NCBI RefSeq assembly: GCF_021952865.1
Contig: NZ_CP040792.1
Location: forward strand, 2,604,001 to 2,668,000
Reading direction: 5' to 3'
DNA length: 64,000 nt
Source of the DNA: Clavibacter californiensis
GTDB lineage: Bacteria; Actinomycetota; Actinomycetes; Actinomycetales; Microbacteriaceae
The translations under genes were made by a program, and so were the position numbers. A model generated the notes under the pieces. The model was not told the DNA's origin and did not search any database. It worked only from the letters and a program-made list of their open reading frames with translations. Shown here one piece after another: positions 37,056 to 45,425 of the stretch (positions within the stretch are counted from its first letter, which is position 1; each line of letters opens with the position of its first letter).

Positions 37056-37787
37056 ATGGACCCCGTCGAGATCGTCCGCGACGTCGTCGCGCGCGCGACC
37101 GCCGTCGAGACACCGCTCGATGCGGGGCCCGCGCTCGTCGCCGTCGCGCTCGCCGCGGTGCTCGTGATCGTGCCCGCCGCATGGCGGCTCACCCGGCACG
37201 CCGTGACGATCGTGCACGAGGGCGGCCACGGGCTCGCGGCGACGCTGAGCGGGCGTCGGCTCGCGGGGATCCGGCTGCACTCGGACACCTCGGGCCTCAC
37301 CGTGAGCGTCGGCCGGCCGCGCGGGCCCGGCATGGTGATCACGCTGCTGGCGGGCTACCCGGCTCCCGCCCTCGCGGGGCTGGGTGCCGCCTGGCTCGCC
37401 GGATCCGGCCGCTCGGCCGCCGTCCTGTGGCTGTGGCTGCTGCTGCTCGCGCTCGTCGTGATCCAGGTGCGCAACTGGTTCGGGCTGTGGTCGTGCCTCG
37501 TCGCCGGCGTCGTGGTCGGCGTGGTCGCGGGCGCGGCCCCGATCGTGGTGCAGGGCGTCGCGGCGCACGCACTCGCGCTGTTCCTGCTGCTCGGCGCGCT
37601 GCGGGCGACGCTCGAGCTGCAGCGGTCCCGATCCCGCCGGGGCGGCGGTGCGTCCGACGCGGACCAGCTCGGGCGGCTCACGCATCTGCCGGGGATCCTG
37701 TGGGTCGGCGTGCTCGTCGTCGTCGCGGCCGCGTGCCTGGTCGCGGGCGTCGCGCTGCTCGGCATCCCCGCGCTGCTCGGGGGCTGA
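37056..37787 (+). CDS. M50-type membrane metalloprotease
   Basis: 243-residue polytopic protein with HEGGH (HExxH) at about residues 52-56 in a hydrophobic setting (AVTIVHEGGHGLAATLSG), the pattern of M50B-like site-2 protease relatives in actinobacteria. About five other hydrophobic segments follow. The third zinc ligand is not obvious, so activity is not certain. RBS AGGAG before the ATG at 37056. Confidence 0.82.
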   Translation: MDPVEIVRDVVARATAVETPLDAGPALVAVALAAVLVIVPAAWRLTRHAVTIVHEGGHGLAATLSGRRLAGIRLHSDTSGLTVSVGRPRGPGMVITLLAGYPAPALAGLGAAWLAGSGRSAAVLWLWLLLLALVVIQVRNWFGLWSCLVAGVVVGVVAGAAPIVVQGVAAHALALFLLLGALRATLELQRSRSRRGGGASDADQLGRLTHLPGILWVGVLVVVAAACLVAGVALLGIPALLGG

Positions 37788-37801
37788 CCCGCCCCGCACA
37801 C

Positions 37802-37818
37802 GGCGCGGCCGCCGCGCC
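37802..37818. terminator. Short hairpin between convergent genes
   Basis: 7-bp stem GGCGCGG with a 3-base loop in the 71-base gap between convergent genes; weak. Confidence 0.35.
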
Positions 37819-37858
37819 CCGGAGGGACGCGACGGCCGAGCCATCCGGAACGGGAGCG

Positions 37859-38692
37859 CTACATCTCCTCGTGCGTGTCCGGGTCACCGTCCCAGAGGCG
37901 CGACTGCGGGCCGGAGCCGATCGCGCGCACCTCCTCCTCGGTGAGCTCGAAGCCGAAGACGTCGAGGTTCTGGCGCTGACGCTCGGGATCCGTGGACCGC
38001 GGGATCGGCAGCGCGCCCGACTGGACGTGCCAGCGGAGCACGGCCTGCGTCGGCGTGACGCCGTGCGCCTCGGCGGCGGCCACCACGTTCTCGTCCTGCA
38101 TGAGCTGCTCGCGCGTGCCGAGCGGCGACCAGCTCTCCGTCACGATGCCGTGCTCGGCGTGGAAGGCGCGCAGCGCGCCTTGCGCGAACGTCGGGTGCAG
38201 CTCGACCTGGTTGACGACGGGCAGCACGCTCGTCTCGTCCTGCAGGCGCGTGAGGTGCGCGGGCGTGAAGTTCGAGACGCCGATGGACCGGACGAGGCCG
38301 CGCTCCTTCAGCTCGACGAACGCGCGCCAGCTGTCGACGTACCTGTCGACGCTCGGGTTCGGCCAGTGGATGAGGTACAGGTCCACGTAGTCGACGCCGA
38401 GCGACGCGCGCGACTCCTCGAAGGACGCGAGGGTCTCGTCGTAGCCGTGGTGGCGGCCGGGCAGCTTGGTGGTGAGGAAGAGCTCCTCGCGGGGGACGCC
38501 GGAGCGGCGCATCCCCTCGCCCACCGCGGCCTCGTTGCCGTAGTTGAGGGCCGTGTCGAGCAGGCGGTAGCCGGCGCCGATCGCGCCGGACACGAGCTCG
38601 GCGCCCGCGTCGTCGTTCAGCCCGTACGTGCCGAGGCCGATGGCCGGGATGCGGTTCCCGTCGGACAGTTCCAGTGTGGGGATCGTGGTCAT
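37859..38692 (-). CDS. Aldo/keto reductase (2,5-diketo-D-gluconate-reductase-like)
   Basis: 277 residues of the AKR5 type. Asp and Tyr of the tetrad are in LLDTALNYGNE, Lys in TTKLPGR and His in LYLIHWPNP; the NADPH-binding end has IPRSTDPERQRQN. Typical length and start. Unlike the other reductase at 22.1 kb it has no N-terminal extension. Physiological substrate unknown. Confidence 0.92.
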   Translation of the reverse strand: MTTIPTLELSDGNRIPAIGLGTYGLNDDAGAELVSGAIGAGYRLLDTALNYGNEAAVGEGMRRSGVPREELFLTTKLPGRHHGYDETLASFEESRASLGVDYVDLYLIHWPNPSVDRYVDSWRAFVELKERGLVRSIGVSNFTPAHLTRLQDETSVLPVVNQVELHPTFAQGALRAFHAEHGIVTESWSPLGTREQLMQDENVVAAAEAHGVTPTQAVLRWHVQSGALPIPRSTDPERQRQNLDVFGFELTEEEVRAIGSGPQSRLWDGDPDTHEEM

Positions 38693-38698
38693 CCCCTC

Positions 38699-38704
38699 AC
38701 GCTA
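38699..38704 (-). promoter_or_regulatory. -10 element, second aldo/keto reductase gene
   Basis: TAGCGT, 6 bases before the ATG at 38692; leaderless layout. Confidence 0.6.
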
Positions 38705-38714
38705 CGCCGGGGCG

Positions 38715-39329
38715 TCAGGCGCGGTCGGTGGCCGCGGATCCGGTGTCGGGGGCCGAGTCGACGGCCGCGTGGTCCGCATCCGCGTCCGCATCCGCCTCGC
38801 GCGCGTCGGCCACGTGGTCGCGTCCGAACACGGTCGTGAGGGCCCACGCGATCATGCCGCACACCGTGAGGATGTCGGCCACGTTGAAGACCGCGAACCA
38901 CTCGACGGCGATGAAGTCGACGACGTGGCCGGACAGCGGTCCGTCCTCCGCGCGCGTGATGCGGTCGAAGAGGTTGCCGAGCGCGCCCGCGAGCACGGCC
39001 GAGAGCAGCAGCACCTGCAGCAGCGACGCGCGGTGCCGGATCTGCCACCCGACCCACACGGCGAGTCCCAGCGCGAGCGCCATGATCCCGACGGTGAGCA
39101 GCGGGCCGACCTCGGCGCCCATGCCGAAGGAGACGCCCGGGTTGTAGACGAGCGCGAAGCGCGCGGTCGGGAACAGCGGGATGGTCTCGCCGCCGCCGAG
39201 AGCGTCGACGGCCCAGCGCTTGCTGAGCTGGTCGAGGACGAAGCCCACGACCACCACGACGACCGCGAGCGCCACGACGACGGGGCGGGAGGTGCGGGGA
39301 CGGCGTGCGGCGGGGGGTGCTGTGGTCAC
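38715..39329 (-). CDS. lspA: Lipoprotein signal peptidase
   Basis: Aspartic membrane peptidase that cleaves prolipoproteins at the lipobox. 204 residues with four membrane segments; catalytic Asp residues in the conserved GNLFDRI and VFNVADI motifs and the DQLSKRW segment after the first membrane helix. The C-terminal 35 residues are Asp/Ala-rich repeats. The start is GTG at 39329, 6 bases after TAGGCT. Confidence 0.93.
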   Translation of the reverse strand: MTTAPPAARRPRTSRPVVVALAVVVVVVGFVLDQLSKRWAVDALGGGETIPLFPTARFALVYNPGVSFGMGAEVGPLLTVGIMALALGLAVWVGWQIRHRASLLQVLLLSAVLAGALGNLFDRITRAEDGPLSGHVVDFIAVEWFAVFNVADILTVCGMIAWALTTVFGRDHVADAREADADADADHAAVDSAPDTGSAATDRA

Positions 39330-39335
39330 GCGATG

Positions 39336-39341
39336 AGCCTA
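39336..39341 (-). promoter_or_regulatory. -10 element, lspA
   Basis: TAGGCT, 6 bases before the GTG at 39329. It overlaps the stop region of the next upstream gene. Confidence 0.55.
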
Positions 39342-39866
39342 GGCGGTGGTCGCGGCCGGATCCTCCGGGTCGCGGGCGTCGGCCGGCGCGATGGGCGCGG
39401 CGGCGGCCCGGTCGCGGATCCGCGTGGCCGCCTCACGCGGGAACGTGCTGCGGACGAGGTGGCGGGTGCCGTCGGCCGCCTCGATCGCGACGGCGGTTCC
39501 CGCGTCGAGCAGGATCGCCGCGCCGCCGCCCGGCAGCCGCCGGACGCCGATCCCGCCGACGGTCCGCGGGCGGAGGTGGTCGACGACCGTGCAGTCCGCG
39601 ACGGCGGAGTACGGGATCCGGATGCGCGTGAGCGGCACGAGCGCCACCTCGACCTCGTCGGGGTCGAGCGTGATGCGGATCCGGAGCGAGCCGACGACGG
39701 CGCCGGCCGCCACCAGCAGGACGGCGACGACCACGCCGAGCGCGGAGCCCCCGGTGGCGATGAGAGCCACGAGGCCGACCACCGCGATCACCAGCCCGGC
39801 GAGGCGGACGGCGCGCGGCGCCGGCGTGGTCTGGCGGAAGCGCGCATCGGGTGAGGGCGTGGTCAC
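39339..39866 (-). CDS. Membrane protein with PH-like soluble domain
   Basis: 175 residues: two adjacent hydrophobic segments (about 20-60) and a C-terminal domain that begins RIRITLDPDEVEVAL and resembles bacterial PH-like (DUF3093-type) domains. No catalytic residues visible. It ends 9 bases before lspA. GTG start at 39866, 6 bases after TAGGGT. Function unknown. Confidence 0.72.
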   Translation of the reverse strand: MTTPSPDARFRQTTPAPRAVRLAGLVIAVVGLVALIATGGSALGVVVAVLLVAAGAVVGSLRIRITLDPDEVEVALVPLTRIRIPYSAVADCTVVDHLRPRTVGGIGVRRLPGGGAAILLDAGTAVAIEAADGTRHLVRSTFPREAATRIRDRAAAAPIAPADARDPEDPAATTA

Positions 39867-39872
39867 GCCCTC

Positions 39873-39878
39873 ACCCTA
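39873..39878 (-). promoter_or_regulatory. -10 element, PH-like membrane protein gene
   Basis: TAGGGT, 6 bases before the GTG at 39866; leaderless layout. Confidence 0.55.
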
Positions 39879-39915
39879 GGTGCGCGGGCCGTCCGGGCCG
39901 CGGTGCCGCGACGGA

Positions 39916-40482
39916 TCAGGCGTGCTGCTCGTCGTGCTCGCCCTCGGCGATCTCCTCGATCAGCTTCGCGGTGAACGCGGGCAGGTCGTCGGGGTTGCGG
40001 CTGGTGACGAAGCCGCTGTCGACCACGACCTCCTCGTCGACCCACTCGGCGCCGGCGTTCCGGAGGTCGGTGGCGAGCGTCGGGTACGAGGTCATGCGGC
40101 GGCCGTCCACCACGCCGGCCTCGATGAGGATCCACGGCGCGTGGCAGATGGACGCGACGGGCTTGCCGGCCGCGAAGAAGGCCTTCGCGAAGGCGACCGA
40201 GTCGGCGTCGACGCGGAGGTCGTCCGCGTTCACGACGCCGCCGGGCAGCACGAGGCCGTCGTAGTCGGCCGCGTCGGCGTCCTTCACCTGCACGTCCACG
40301 TCGAACGTGTCGGCCTTGTCGATGTGGTTCAGGCCCTGCACCGTGTCCGACTTCGGGGACACGAGGACGGGCTTCCCGCCGGCCTCCTGCACTGCCTTCC
40401 ACGGCTCCGTCAGCTCGACCTGCTCGAAGCCGTCCGTCAGCAGGAAGGCCACCGTGCGGCCCTGGATGCTCTCTCCGGTCAT
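39916..40482 (-). CDS. DJ-1/PfpI-family protein
   Basis: 188-residue type-1 glutamine-amidotransferase-like protein. The nucleophile Cys is in SICHAPW (about residue 112) with the following His; the early Glu is in LTDGFEQVELTEP. It is the YhbO/PfpI class, linked to stress and glycation repair in other bacteria. GAGGAGG lies upstream of the ATG at 40482; a TAGCGT at 40533-40538 is a possible -10 overlapping the end of the upstream gene. Confidence 0.92.
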   Translation of the reverse strand: MTGESIQGRTVAFLLTDGFEQVELTEPWKAVQEAGGKPVLVSPKSDTVQGLNHIDKADTFDVDVQVKDADAADYDGLVLPGGVVNADDLRVDADSVAFAKAFFAAGKPVASICHAPWILIEAGVVDGRRMTSYPTLATDLRNAGAEWVDEEVVVDSGFVTSRNPDDLPAFTAKLIEEIAEGEHDEQHA

Positions 40483-40535
40483 GTGCGTTCCTCCTCGTGA
40501 GAGTGTCGCCGCCCGGTCGGACGGCCTCCTCGACG

Positions 40536-41438
40536 CTACGCCCGCGGAGCTCCGTCGACCACGGTGCGGAAGACGTTCACGGGGCGCCCGGACACGGCGG
40601 TGTCGATCGCGAAGACGCCGCCGGAGAGCGGGTGCTCCTCGAGCTGCTCCTCCGTGAGGTTCTCGCGGGCGGTGCCGATGACCAGGGTGCGGAGGTCGGG
40701 TCCGGCGAAGGCCACCGAGGTGACGTTCGGCGCCGGGATCTCGAACTCGAGGTCCTTCGTGCCGTCGGGCGCCCAGCGGATCACCTTGCCCGCGCCGTAG
40801 ATCCCGTTCCACGCGTACCCATCCACGTCGAGGGTGAGGCCGTCGCTCATCTCGCCGTGGATCCAGCGCTCGAGGTCGCCGAGCCCGCCGTCGGCCGAGT
40901 AGGGGGCGCGGTAGACGGTCTGCGCCCCGGTGTCGGTGAGGATCATGGTCCGGCCTGCGTCGGTCCACTCGAAGCCGTTGGCGACGGCGAAGCCGCCGAG
41001 GAGCGTGCGCAGGGCGCCGGATCCGTCGACCGAGTAGACGGCCCCGTCCGGCTCGCCCTCGGTGACGTCCATCGACCCGACGACGAAGCGTCCCTCCGGA
41101 TCGACCTTGCCCTCGTTGAGGCGCATGCCGTCGTGGGCGTGCTCGACCCGGGCGAGGTCGCGCGTGATCCGGCCGGCGCGGTCGACGAGCACGATGCGGT
41201 CGCCGAGCCCCGCGACGAAGCCGCCGTCGTCGGCCGGCTGGAAGGACGCGAGCGGCGGCGGCAGCTCGAGCACGGTGTCGGCGGATCCGTCGACCGCGCC
41301 CTCCCACGGGCTGCGGTGCAGCGTGCCCGCGGTGATGTCGTTCCACATGACGTCGCCGGCCGGATCCCACCAGAGGCTCTCGACGAGGATCGCGCGGGCG
41401 TCGCGCAGGACGCGGAGGTCGGAGGTGATGGCGGTCAT
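40536..41438 (-). CDS. SMP-30/gluconolactonase family protein
   Basis: 300-residue six-bladed beta-propeller. Metal-binding residues can be placed: Glu in LVESLWWDP, Asn in ANGFEW, Asp in MSDGLTLDVDG; also LNEGKVDPEGRF. Probably hydrolyses a sugar lactone. ATG at 41438 is used; the in-frame TTG 4 codons upstream is an alternative. It is separated from the divergent dps gene by 258 bases that hold a tandem repeat. Confidence 0.9.
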   Translation of the reverse strand: MTAITSDLRVLRDARAILVESLWWDPAGDVMWNDITAGTLHRSPWEGAVDGSADTVLELPPPLASFQPADDGGFVAGLGDRIVLVDRAGRITRDLARVEHAHDGMRLNEGKVDPEGRFVVGSMDVTEGEPDGAVYSVDGSGALRTLLGGFAVANGFEWTDAGRTMILTDTGAQTVYRAPYSADGGLGDLERWIHGEMSDGLTLDVDGYAWNGIYGAGKVIRWAPDGTKDLEFEIPAPNVTSVAFAGPDLRTLVIGTARENLTEEQLEEHPLSGGVFAIDTAVSGRPVNVFRTVVDGAPRA

Positions 41439-41460
41439 GGATCCAGCCAAGCACCGGAGC

Positions 41461-41490
41461 GTCGGTGCGTCGGTGCGTCCGTGCGTCCGC
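41461..41490. repeat. 8-bp tandem repeat
   Basis: GTCGGTGC twice, then GTCCGTGC, then a partial GTCCGC: 3.75 copies in the divergent SMP-30/dps region, just upstream of the SMP-30 start. Confidence 0.75.
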
Positions 41491-41696
41491 AGAGCGAAGC
41501 GACCACCCCCGTCGCTGGGCGCAGACTGTGAGCGCCCTCATCGTTCGTGCGACGAGGAAGCGGCGGGCGTACCGTCGAGGGGAGGCCGGACGACGCGCGA
41601 GAGCGCGCCCGGCCCGCGGGCAGGATCCCACCGGACGCCTCCCCGCACGGATCGGGAACCCCCGACCCCACGAACGAACAGAACGAGGAGTCGCAC

Positions 41697-42257
41697 ATGA
41701 CCACGACCGTCGAACGCCCCACCAGCGCATCCGAGAAGGCCACCCAGCCCGAGGGCTCCAAGCCGACCAAGCGCCAGAACGCCGAGCGGGGCTTCACGGC
41801 CTCCGAGCAGCTGCACGAGAACATGCAGAAGGTGCTCGTCGACCTGATCGAGCTGCACATCCAGGGCAAGCAGGCGCACTGGAACGTCGTCGGCAAGAAC
41901 TTCCGCGACCTGCACCTCCAGCTCGACGAGATCATCGACTCGGCCCGCGAGTTCAGCGACGACCTGGCCGAGCGCATGCGCGCCCTGCACGCCACGCCGG
42001 ACGGGCGCAGCGACACCGTCGCCGAGAACACCACGCTCCCCGAGTACCCGCAGGGCGAGGTGGACACGGCCGAGACCGTGGACCTCGTGACCCAGCGCCT
42101 CGAGGCCGCCGTGCACACCATGCGCGAGGTGCACGACGACGTCGACGAGGAGGACCCGACCACCGCGGACCTCCTCCACGGCTTCATCACCGCGCTCGAG
42201 CAGTACGCGTGGATGGTCTCCGCGGAGAACCGCCGCGTCGGCTCGGCCGCCGAGTAG
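41697..42257 (+). CDS. dps: Dps ferritin-like DNA-protection protein
   Basis: 186-residue Dps: binds DNA and oxidises iron during starvation or oxidative stress. The inter-subunit ferroxidase motif is clear (KQAHWNVVGKNFRDLHLQLDEIID). The N-terminal 30 residues are Lys/Thr/Glu-rich, suitable for DNA contact. GAGGAG lies upstream of the ATG at 41697. Followed by a terminator and then a stress-type SDR gene. Confidence 0.95.
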   Translation: MTTTVERPTSASEKATQPEGSKPTKRQNAERGFTASEQLHENMQKVLVDLIELHIQGKQAHWNVVGKNFRDLHLQLDEIIDSAREFSDDLAERMRALHATPDGRSDTVAENTTLPEYPQGEVDTAETVDLVTQRLEAAVHTMREVHDDVDEEDPTTADLLHGFITALEQYAWMVSAENRRVGSAAE

Positions 42258-42283
42258 CGCGAGCAGCACGCACGTCACGACCC

Positions 42284-42311
42284 GAGGGCCGCGCCGCCAG
42301 GTGCGGCCCTC
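42284..42311 (+). terminator. dps terminator
   Basis: Perfect 9-bp stem GAGGGCCGC with a 10-base loop, 27 bases after the dps stop. Confidence 0.65.
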
Positions 42312-42376
42312 GTCGTGTCCGCGAGGGCACGGCAGACACACCACGACGCCCCTCGCGGGGCAGTGAGGAGACCGAG

Positions 42377-43174
42377 ATGGACCTCGGGATCACAGGCAGG
42401 ACCGCGCTCATCACGGGCGCCGACTCGGGGATCGGGTGGGAGACCGCCCGCATCCTCCTCAGCGAGGGCGCGACCGTCGTCCTCAGCGACCAGGACCAGG
42501 GATCGCTCGACGAGGCCGCCGCGAAGCTCGACGGCGGCGACCGCGTGCACGCGTTCGCGGCCGACGTGACGAGCGTCGAGTCGCTCGCCGCGCTGCACGA
42601 CAAGGTGCAGGAGGCGGTCGGCGACATCGACATCCTCGTGCAGTCCGCGGGCATCACAGGGGCGCAGGGCCTCTTCCACGAGATCGACGACGAGGGCTGG
42701 ACGAACACCATCGAGGTCGACCTCATGGGACCCGTCCGGCTCGTGAAGCGGTTCCTCCCGTCGCTCCGGAAGGGCGGCTGGGGGCGGATCGTCTTCCTCG
42801 CCTCCGAGGACGCCGTGCAGCCGTACGACGACGAGCTCCCCTACTGCGCCGCCAAGGCCGGGATCCTCGCGCTGTCGAAGGGCCTGTCGCGCAGCTACGC
42901 GAAGGAGGGCCTGCTCGTGAACGCGGTCTCGCCCGCCTTCATCCACACGCCCATGACCGACGCGATGATGGAGAAGCGCGCCGACCAGCTGGGCACCTCG
43001 ACGGACGACGCGATCGAGTCGTTCCTCGACGAGGAGCGCCCGTACATGGAGCTCAAGCGCCGCGGCGAGCCCGCCGAGGTCGCCAACGTGGTCGCGTTCC
43101 TCTGCTCCGACCTCGCGTCGTTCGTGAACGGGTCCAACTACCGCGTCGACTCCGGATCGGTGGCGACGATCTGA
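42377..43174 (+). CDS. SDR-family oxidoreductase
   Basis: 265 residues: cofactor motif TGADSGIGWETA near the start, the catalytic Ser in FLASEDA and the YxxxK motif YCAAK. Classical SDR length. Substrate unknown. GAGGAGACCGAG precedes the ATG. Its stop shares a base with the DUF2945 start (TGATG), so both are made together. Confidence 0.9.
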   Translation: MDLGITGRTALITGADSGIGWETARILLSEGATVVLSDQDQGSLDEAAAKLDGGDRVHAFAADVTSVESLAALHDKVQEAVGDIDILVQSAGITGAQGLFHEIDDEGWTNTIEVDLMGPVRLVKRFLPSLRKGGWGRIVFLASEDAVQPYDDELPYCAAKAGILALSKGLSRSYAKEGLLVNAVSPAFIHTPMTDAMMEKRADQLGTSTDDAIESFLDEERPYMELKRRGEPAEVANVVAFLCSDLASFVNGSNYRVDSGSVATI

Positions 43175-43383
43175 TGGCCGGCCTCTCGAAGGGCGACCAC
43201 GTCACCTGGAACACGCCGCAGGGCGAGACCCACGGCAAGGTCGTCGAGGAGAAGACGAAGGACTTCCAGCACGACGGGCAGCACTTCACCGCGTCGAGCG
43301 ACGAGCCCGCGTACATCGTGGAGAGCGACAAGTCCGGCAAGACCGCGGCCCACAAGGGATCCGCGCTGACGAAGAAGAAGTAG
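43174..43383 (+). CDS. DUF2945 (HVA1-type) small protein
   Basis: 69 residues: GDHVTWNTPQGETHGKVVEE, then EPAYIVESDKSGKTAAHKGSAL, the hallmark of the DUF2945 family (homologous to the fungal HVA1/TUDOR-like fold). Basic end KKK. Often next to Dps, PfpI and similar stress genes; no biochemical role known. Confidence 0.9.
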   Translation: MAGLSKGDHVTWNTPQGETHGKVVEEKTKDFQHDGQHFTASSDEPAYIVESDKSGKTAAHKGSALTKKK

Positions 43384-43392
43384 GCACGCGCT

Positions 43393-43427
43393 CCCCCGCG
43401 GGTACCGGCGACCGGTACCCGCGGGGG
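43393..43427 (+). terminator. Strong hairpin after DUF2945 gene
   Basis: Perfect 16-bp stem CCCCCGCGGGTACCGG with a 3-base loop CGA, 9 bases after the stop codon. No T tract. Confidence 0.7.
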
Positions 43428-43451
43428 GCGACCCGCCCGCGGGGCCGCGCC

Positions 43452-43457
43452 TAGGCT
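43452..43457 (+). promoter_or_regulatory. -10 element, histidine kinase gene
   Basis: TAGGCT, 7 bases before the ATG at 43465; leaderless layout, right after the preceding terminator. Confidence 0.6.
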
Positions 43458-43464
43458 GTGGCCG

Positions 43465-44712
43465 ATGGACACCGGGACCGCCGCCGTGACGCGCTCGACG
43501 TCGACGCGGGCGCCCCGGCACCGCGACGGCATCGAGATGTCCGTGGACGCGGTCGTCGGACTCGTGCTCGCGGGCCTCGCCCTGAGGCCGCCGGTGGACG
43601 TGCAGGAGGCGGGATTCCCCGTCGCCGCGCTCGTGCTCCTGGCCGTCGCCGTCCGCTCGGCGTTCCCGGGGGCGGCGCTCGCGCTGGCCTGGGTGATGGC
43701 GCTCGCGCAGTGGCAGCTGGGCGAGCGTCCCGGCTTCGCGGACCTCGCCCTCCTCCTCGTCCTGTACTCGACCGCCCGGCGTGGATCCCGGGTGACGGCC
43801 GTGCTCGGCCTCGCCTCCGCGCTCGTCGGCGGCGCCATGGCCACGGTGTACCTGCTGCAGACGGGCGCGCGCTACTCGCTCCTCATCAGCCCCGGCGGCA
43901 TCGGCGCCATGATCTTCGTCGCGGCGCCGGTCCTGATGCTGCTCCTCGCGTGGCTGACCGGCCTCGTGGTGCGCGTGATCCGCTCCCGCACCGCCGAGTC
44001 GCGCCTCCGCGTGCAGGCGGAGGACACCGCGGTGAAGGCCGTCGACCTCGCGCAGGCCGAGACGCTGCGGGCGAGCATGGCGCGCGACGTGCACGACATC
44101 GTCGGGCACTCGCTCGCGGTGATCATCGCGCAGGCCGACTCCGTGCAGTTCCTCGACGACGAGGAGCGGATCCGCGGGGTCTCCGCCACCATCGCCGAAA
44201 CCGCCCGCCGCTCGCTCGCCGAGGTGCGCGAGGTGCTGAGCGGCACCAGCACGGCCGACGCCGACGACGGGCCCGAGGACCTCGACGCGGTCGTCGCCCA
44301 GGTGCGGGCCGCGGGCGTCGACCTCGCGCACGAGGTGCGCGGCGTGCGCCGGCCCGTGGATCCCGCGCGCCAGGTGGTCATCCGCCGCGTCGCGCAGGAG
44401 ATGACGACCAACGCGATGCGGCACGGGGAGCCGGGTGGACGGATCCAGCTGCGCGAGACCTGGCGCGCGTCCGACGTCGTCCTCGAGGTGGAGAACCCCG
44501 TCGCCCGCCGCGGCGCCGTCCCCGACCGCAGCGGCCCGCTCGGCCTCGAGTCGCTGCGCGTCGGCACCGGCGTCGAGGGCATGCGCGCCCGGCTCGCCGC
44601 GGTCGGCGGCGACCTCGAGGCAGAGCCCGTCGACGACCTCTTCACCGCCCGCGCCCGCATCCCCCTGCCGGCCGCGCATCCCATCCCCACCGTGCCGGGA
44701 GGCCGCCCGTGA
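43465..44712 (+). CDS. Two-component sensor histidine kinase (HisKA_3 type)
   Basis: 415 residues. Four to five N-terminal membrane segments (about 25-165) act as sensor, then a coiled coil and the dimerisation/phospho-acceptor motif ARDVHDIVGHSLAVI (His near 210). The ATPase domain has AQEMTTNAMRHG and GLEGMRARL-like GVEGMRARLAAVGG. It partners the next gene, whose GTG overlaps its stop (GTGA). Signal unknown. Confidence 0.93.
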   Translation: MDTGTAAVTRSTSTRAPRHRDGIEMSVDAVVGLVLAGLALRPPVDVQEAGFPVAALVLLAVAVRSAFPGAALALAWVMALAQWQLGERPGFADLALLLVLYSTARRGSRVTAVLGLASALVGGAMATVYLLQTGARYSLLISPGGIGAMIFVAAPVLMLLLAWLTGLVVRVIRSRTAESRLRVQAEDTAVKAVDLAQAETLRASMARDVHDIVGHSLAVIIAQADSVQFLDDEERIRGVSATIAETARRSLAEVREVLSGTSTADADDGPEDLDAVVAQVRAAGVDLAHEVRGVRRPVDPARQVVIRRVAQEMTTNAMRHGEPGGRIQLRETWRASDVVLEVENPVARRGAVPDRSGPLGLESLRVGTGVEGMRARLAAVGGDLEAEPVDDLFTARARIPLPAAHPIPTVPGGRP

Positions 44713-45371
44713 TCCGCATCGTGCTCGTCGACGACCAGGAGCTGTTCCGCGGCGGCGTGCGCGTCGCCCTCGACGCCCAGCCCGACCTCGAGGTCGTCGG
44801 CGAGGCCGGCGACGGGCGGCAGGGGCTCGCCGTGATCGACGAGGTGCGGCCCGACGTCGTGCTGCTCGACATGCGCATGCCCGTGATGGACGGCCTCGAG
44901 ACCGTGCGGGCCCTCTTCGACGGGACGCGGGACGCCCCGCCGCGCGTGATCGTGCTGACGACGTTCGCGCTCGATCGCGCCTCGGCCACGGCGATCCGCG
45001 GCGGCGCAAGCGGCTTCCTGCTCAAGGACGCGACGCCCGCCTTCCTCGCGGCGGCGATCCGCGCCGTGCACGCGGGCAGCGCCGTCCTCGCGCCGGACGA
45101 GCTCACGCAGCTGTTCACCTCGGATGCGACGGCCGCCCCCGCTCCCCCGGCGCCGCCCGCGTTCCGCTCGCTGAGCGCTCGCGAGAAGGACGTGTTCGGG
45201 CACGTGGCGCGCGGGCTGTCGAACGCGGAGGTCGCGGCGCTCGAGTTCGTGAGCGAGTCGACCGTGAAGACGCACGTGAGCAGCATCCTCGCCAAGCTCG
45301 CGCTCCGGGACCGCGTGCAGCTCGTCGTGTACGCGCACGACCACCGGCTCGTGGAGCGCGCCGGGTCGTAG
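44709..45371 (+). CDS. NarL/LuxR-family response regulator
   Basis: 220 residues: receiver domain with acidic pocket D8/D9, phospho-acceptor D54 (VLLDMRMP) and Lys in FLLKDATP; an Ala/Pro linker; then a LuxR helix-turn-helix (LSAREKDVFGHVARGLSNAEVAA, STVKTHVSSILAKL). Coupled to the kinase. No target site is evident in the window. Confidence 0.94.
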   Translation: MIRIVLVDDQELFRGGVRVALDAQPDLEVVGEAGDGRQGLAVIDEVRPDVVLLDMRMPVMDGLETVRALFDGTRDAPPRVIVLTTFALDRASATAIRGGASGFLLKDATPAFLAAAIRAVHAGSAVLAPDELTQLFTSDATAAPAPPAPPAFRSLSAREKDVFGHVARGLSNAEVAALEFVSESTVKTHVSSILAKLALRDRVQLVVYAHDHRLVERAGS

Positions 45372-45387
45372 CCCCGGCCCGCCGCGG

Positions 45388-45417
45388 GGCGTGCGCCGCG
45401 CGGGCGTGCGCCGCGCG
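45388..45417. repeat. 15-bp tandem duplication
   Basis: GGCGTGCGCCGCGCG occurs twice head to tail in the 54-base gap between the convergent response-regulator and D,D-carboxypeptidase genes; self-complementary parts could also serve as a terminator. Confidence 0.55.
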
Positions 45418-45425
45418 GGGCGGGA

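Noticed and set aside
43174-43383. Toxin-antitoxin reading of the SDR/DUF2945 pair
   Set aside because: The first gene is a normal SDR enzyme and DUF2945 has no toxin features; the TGATG overlap only shows coupling.
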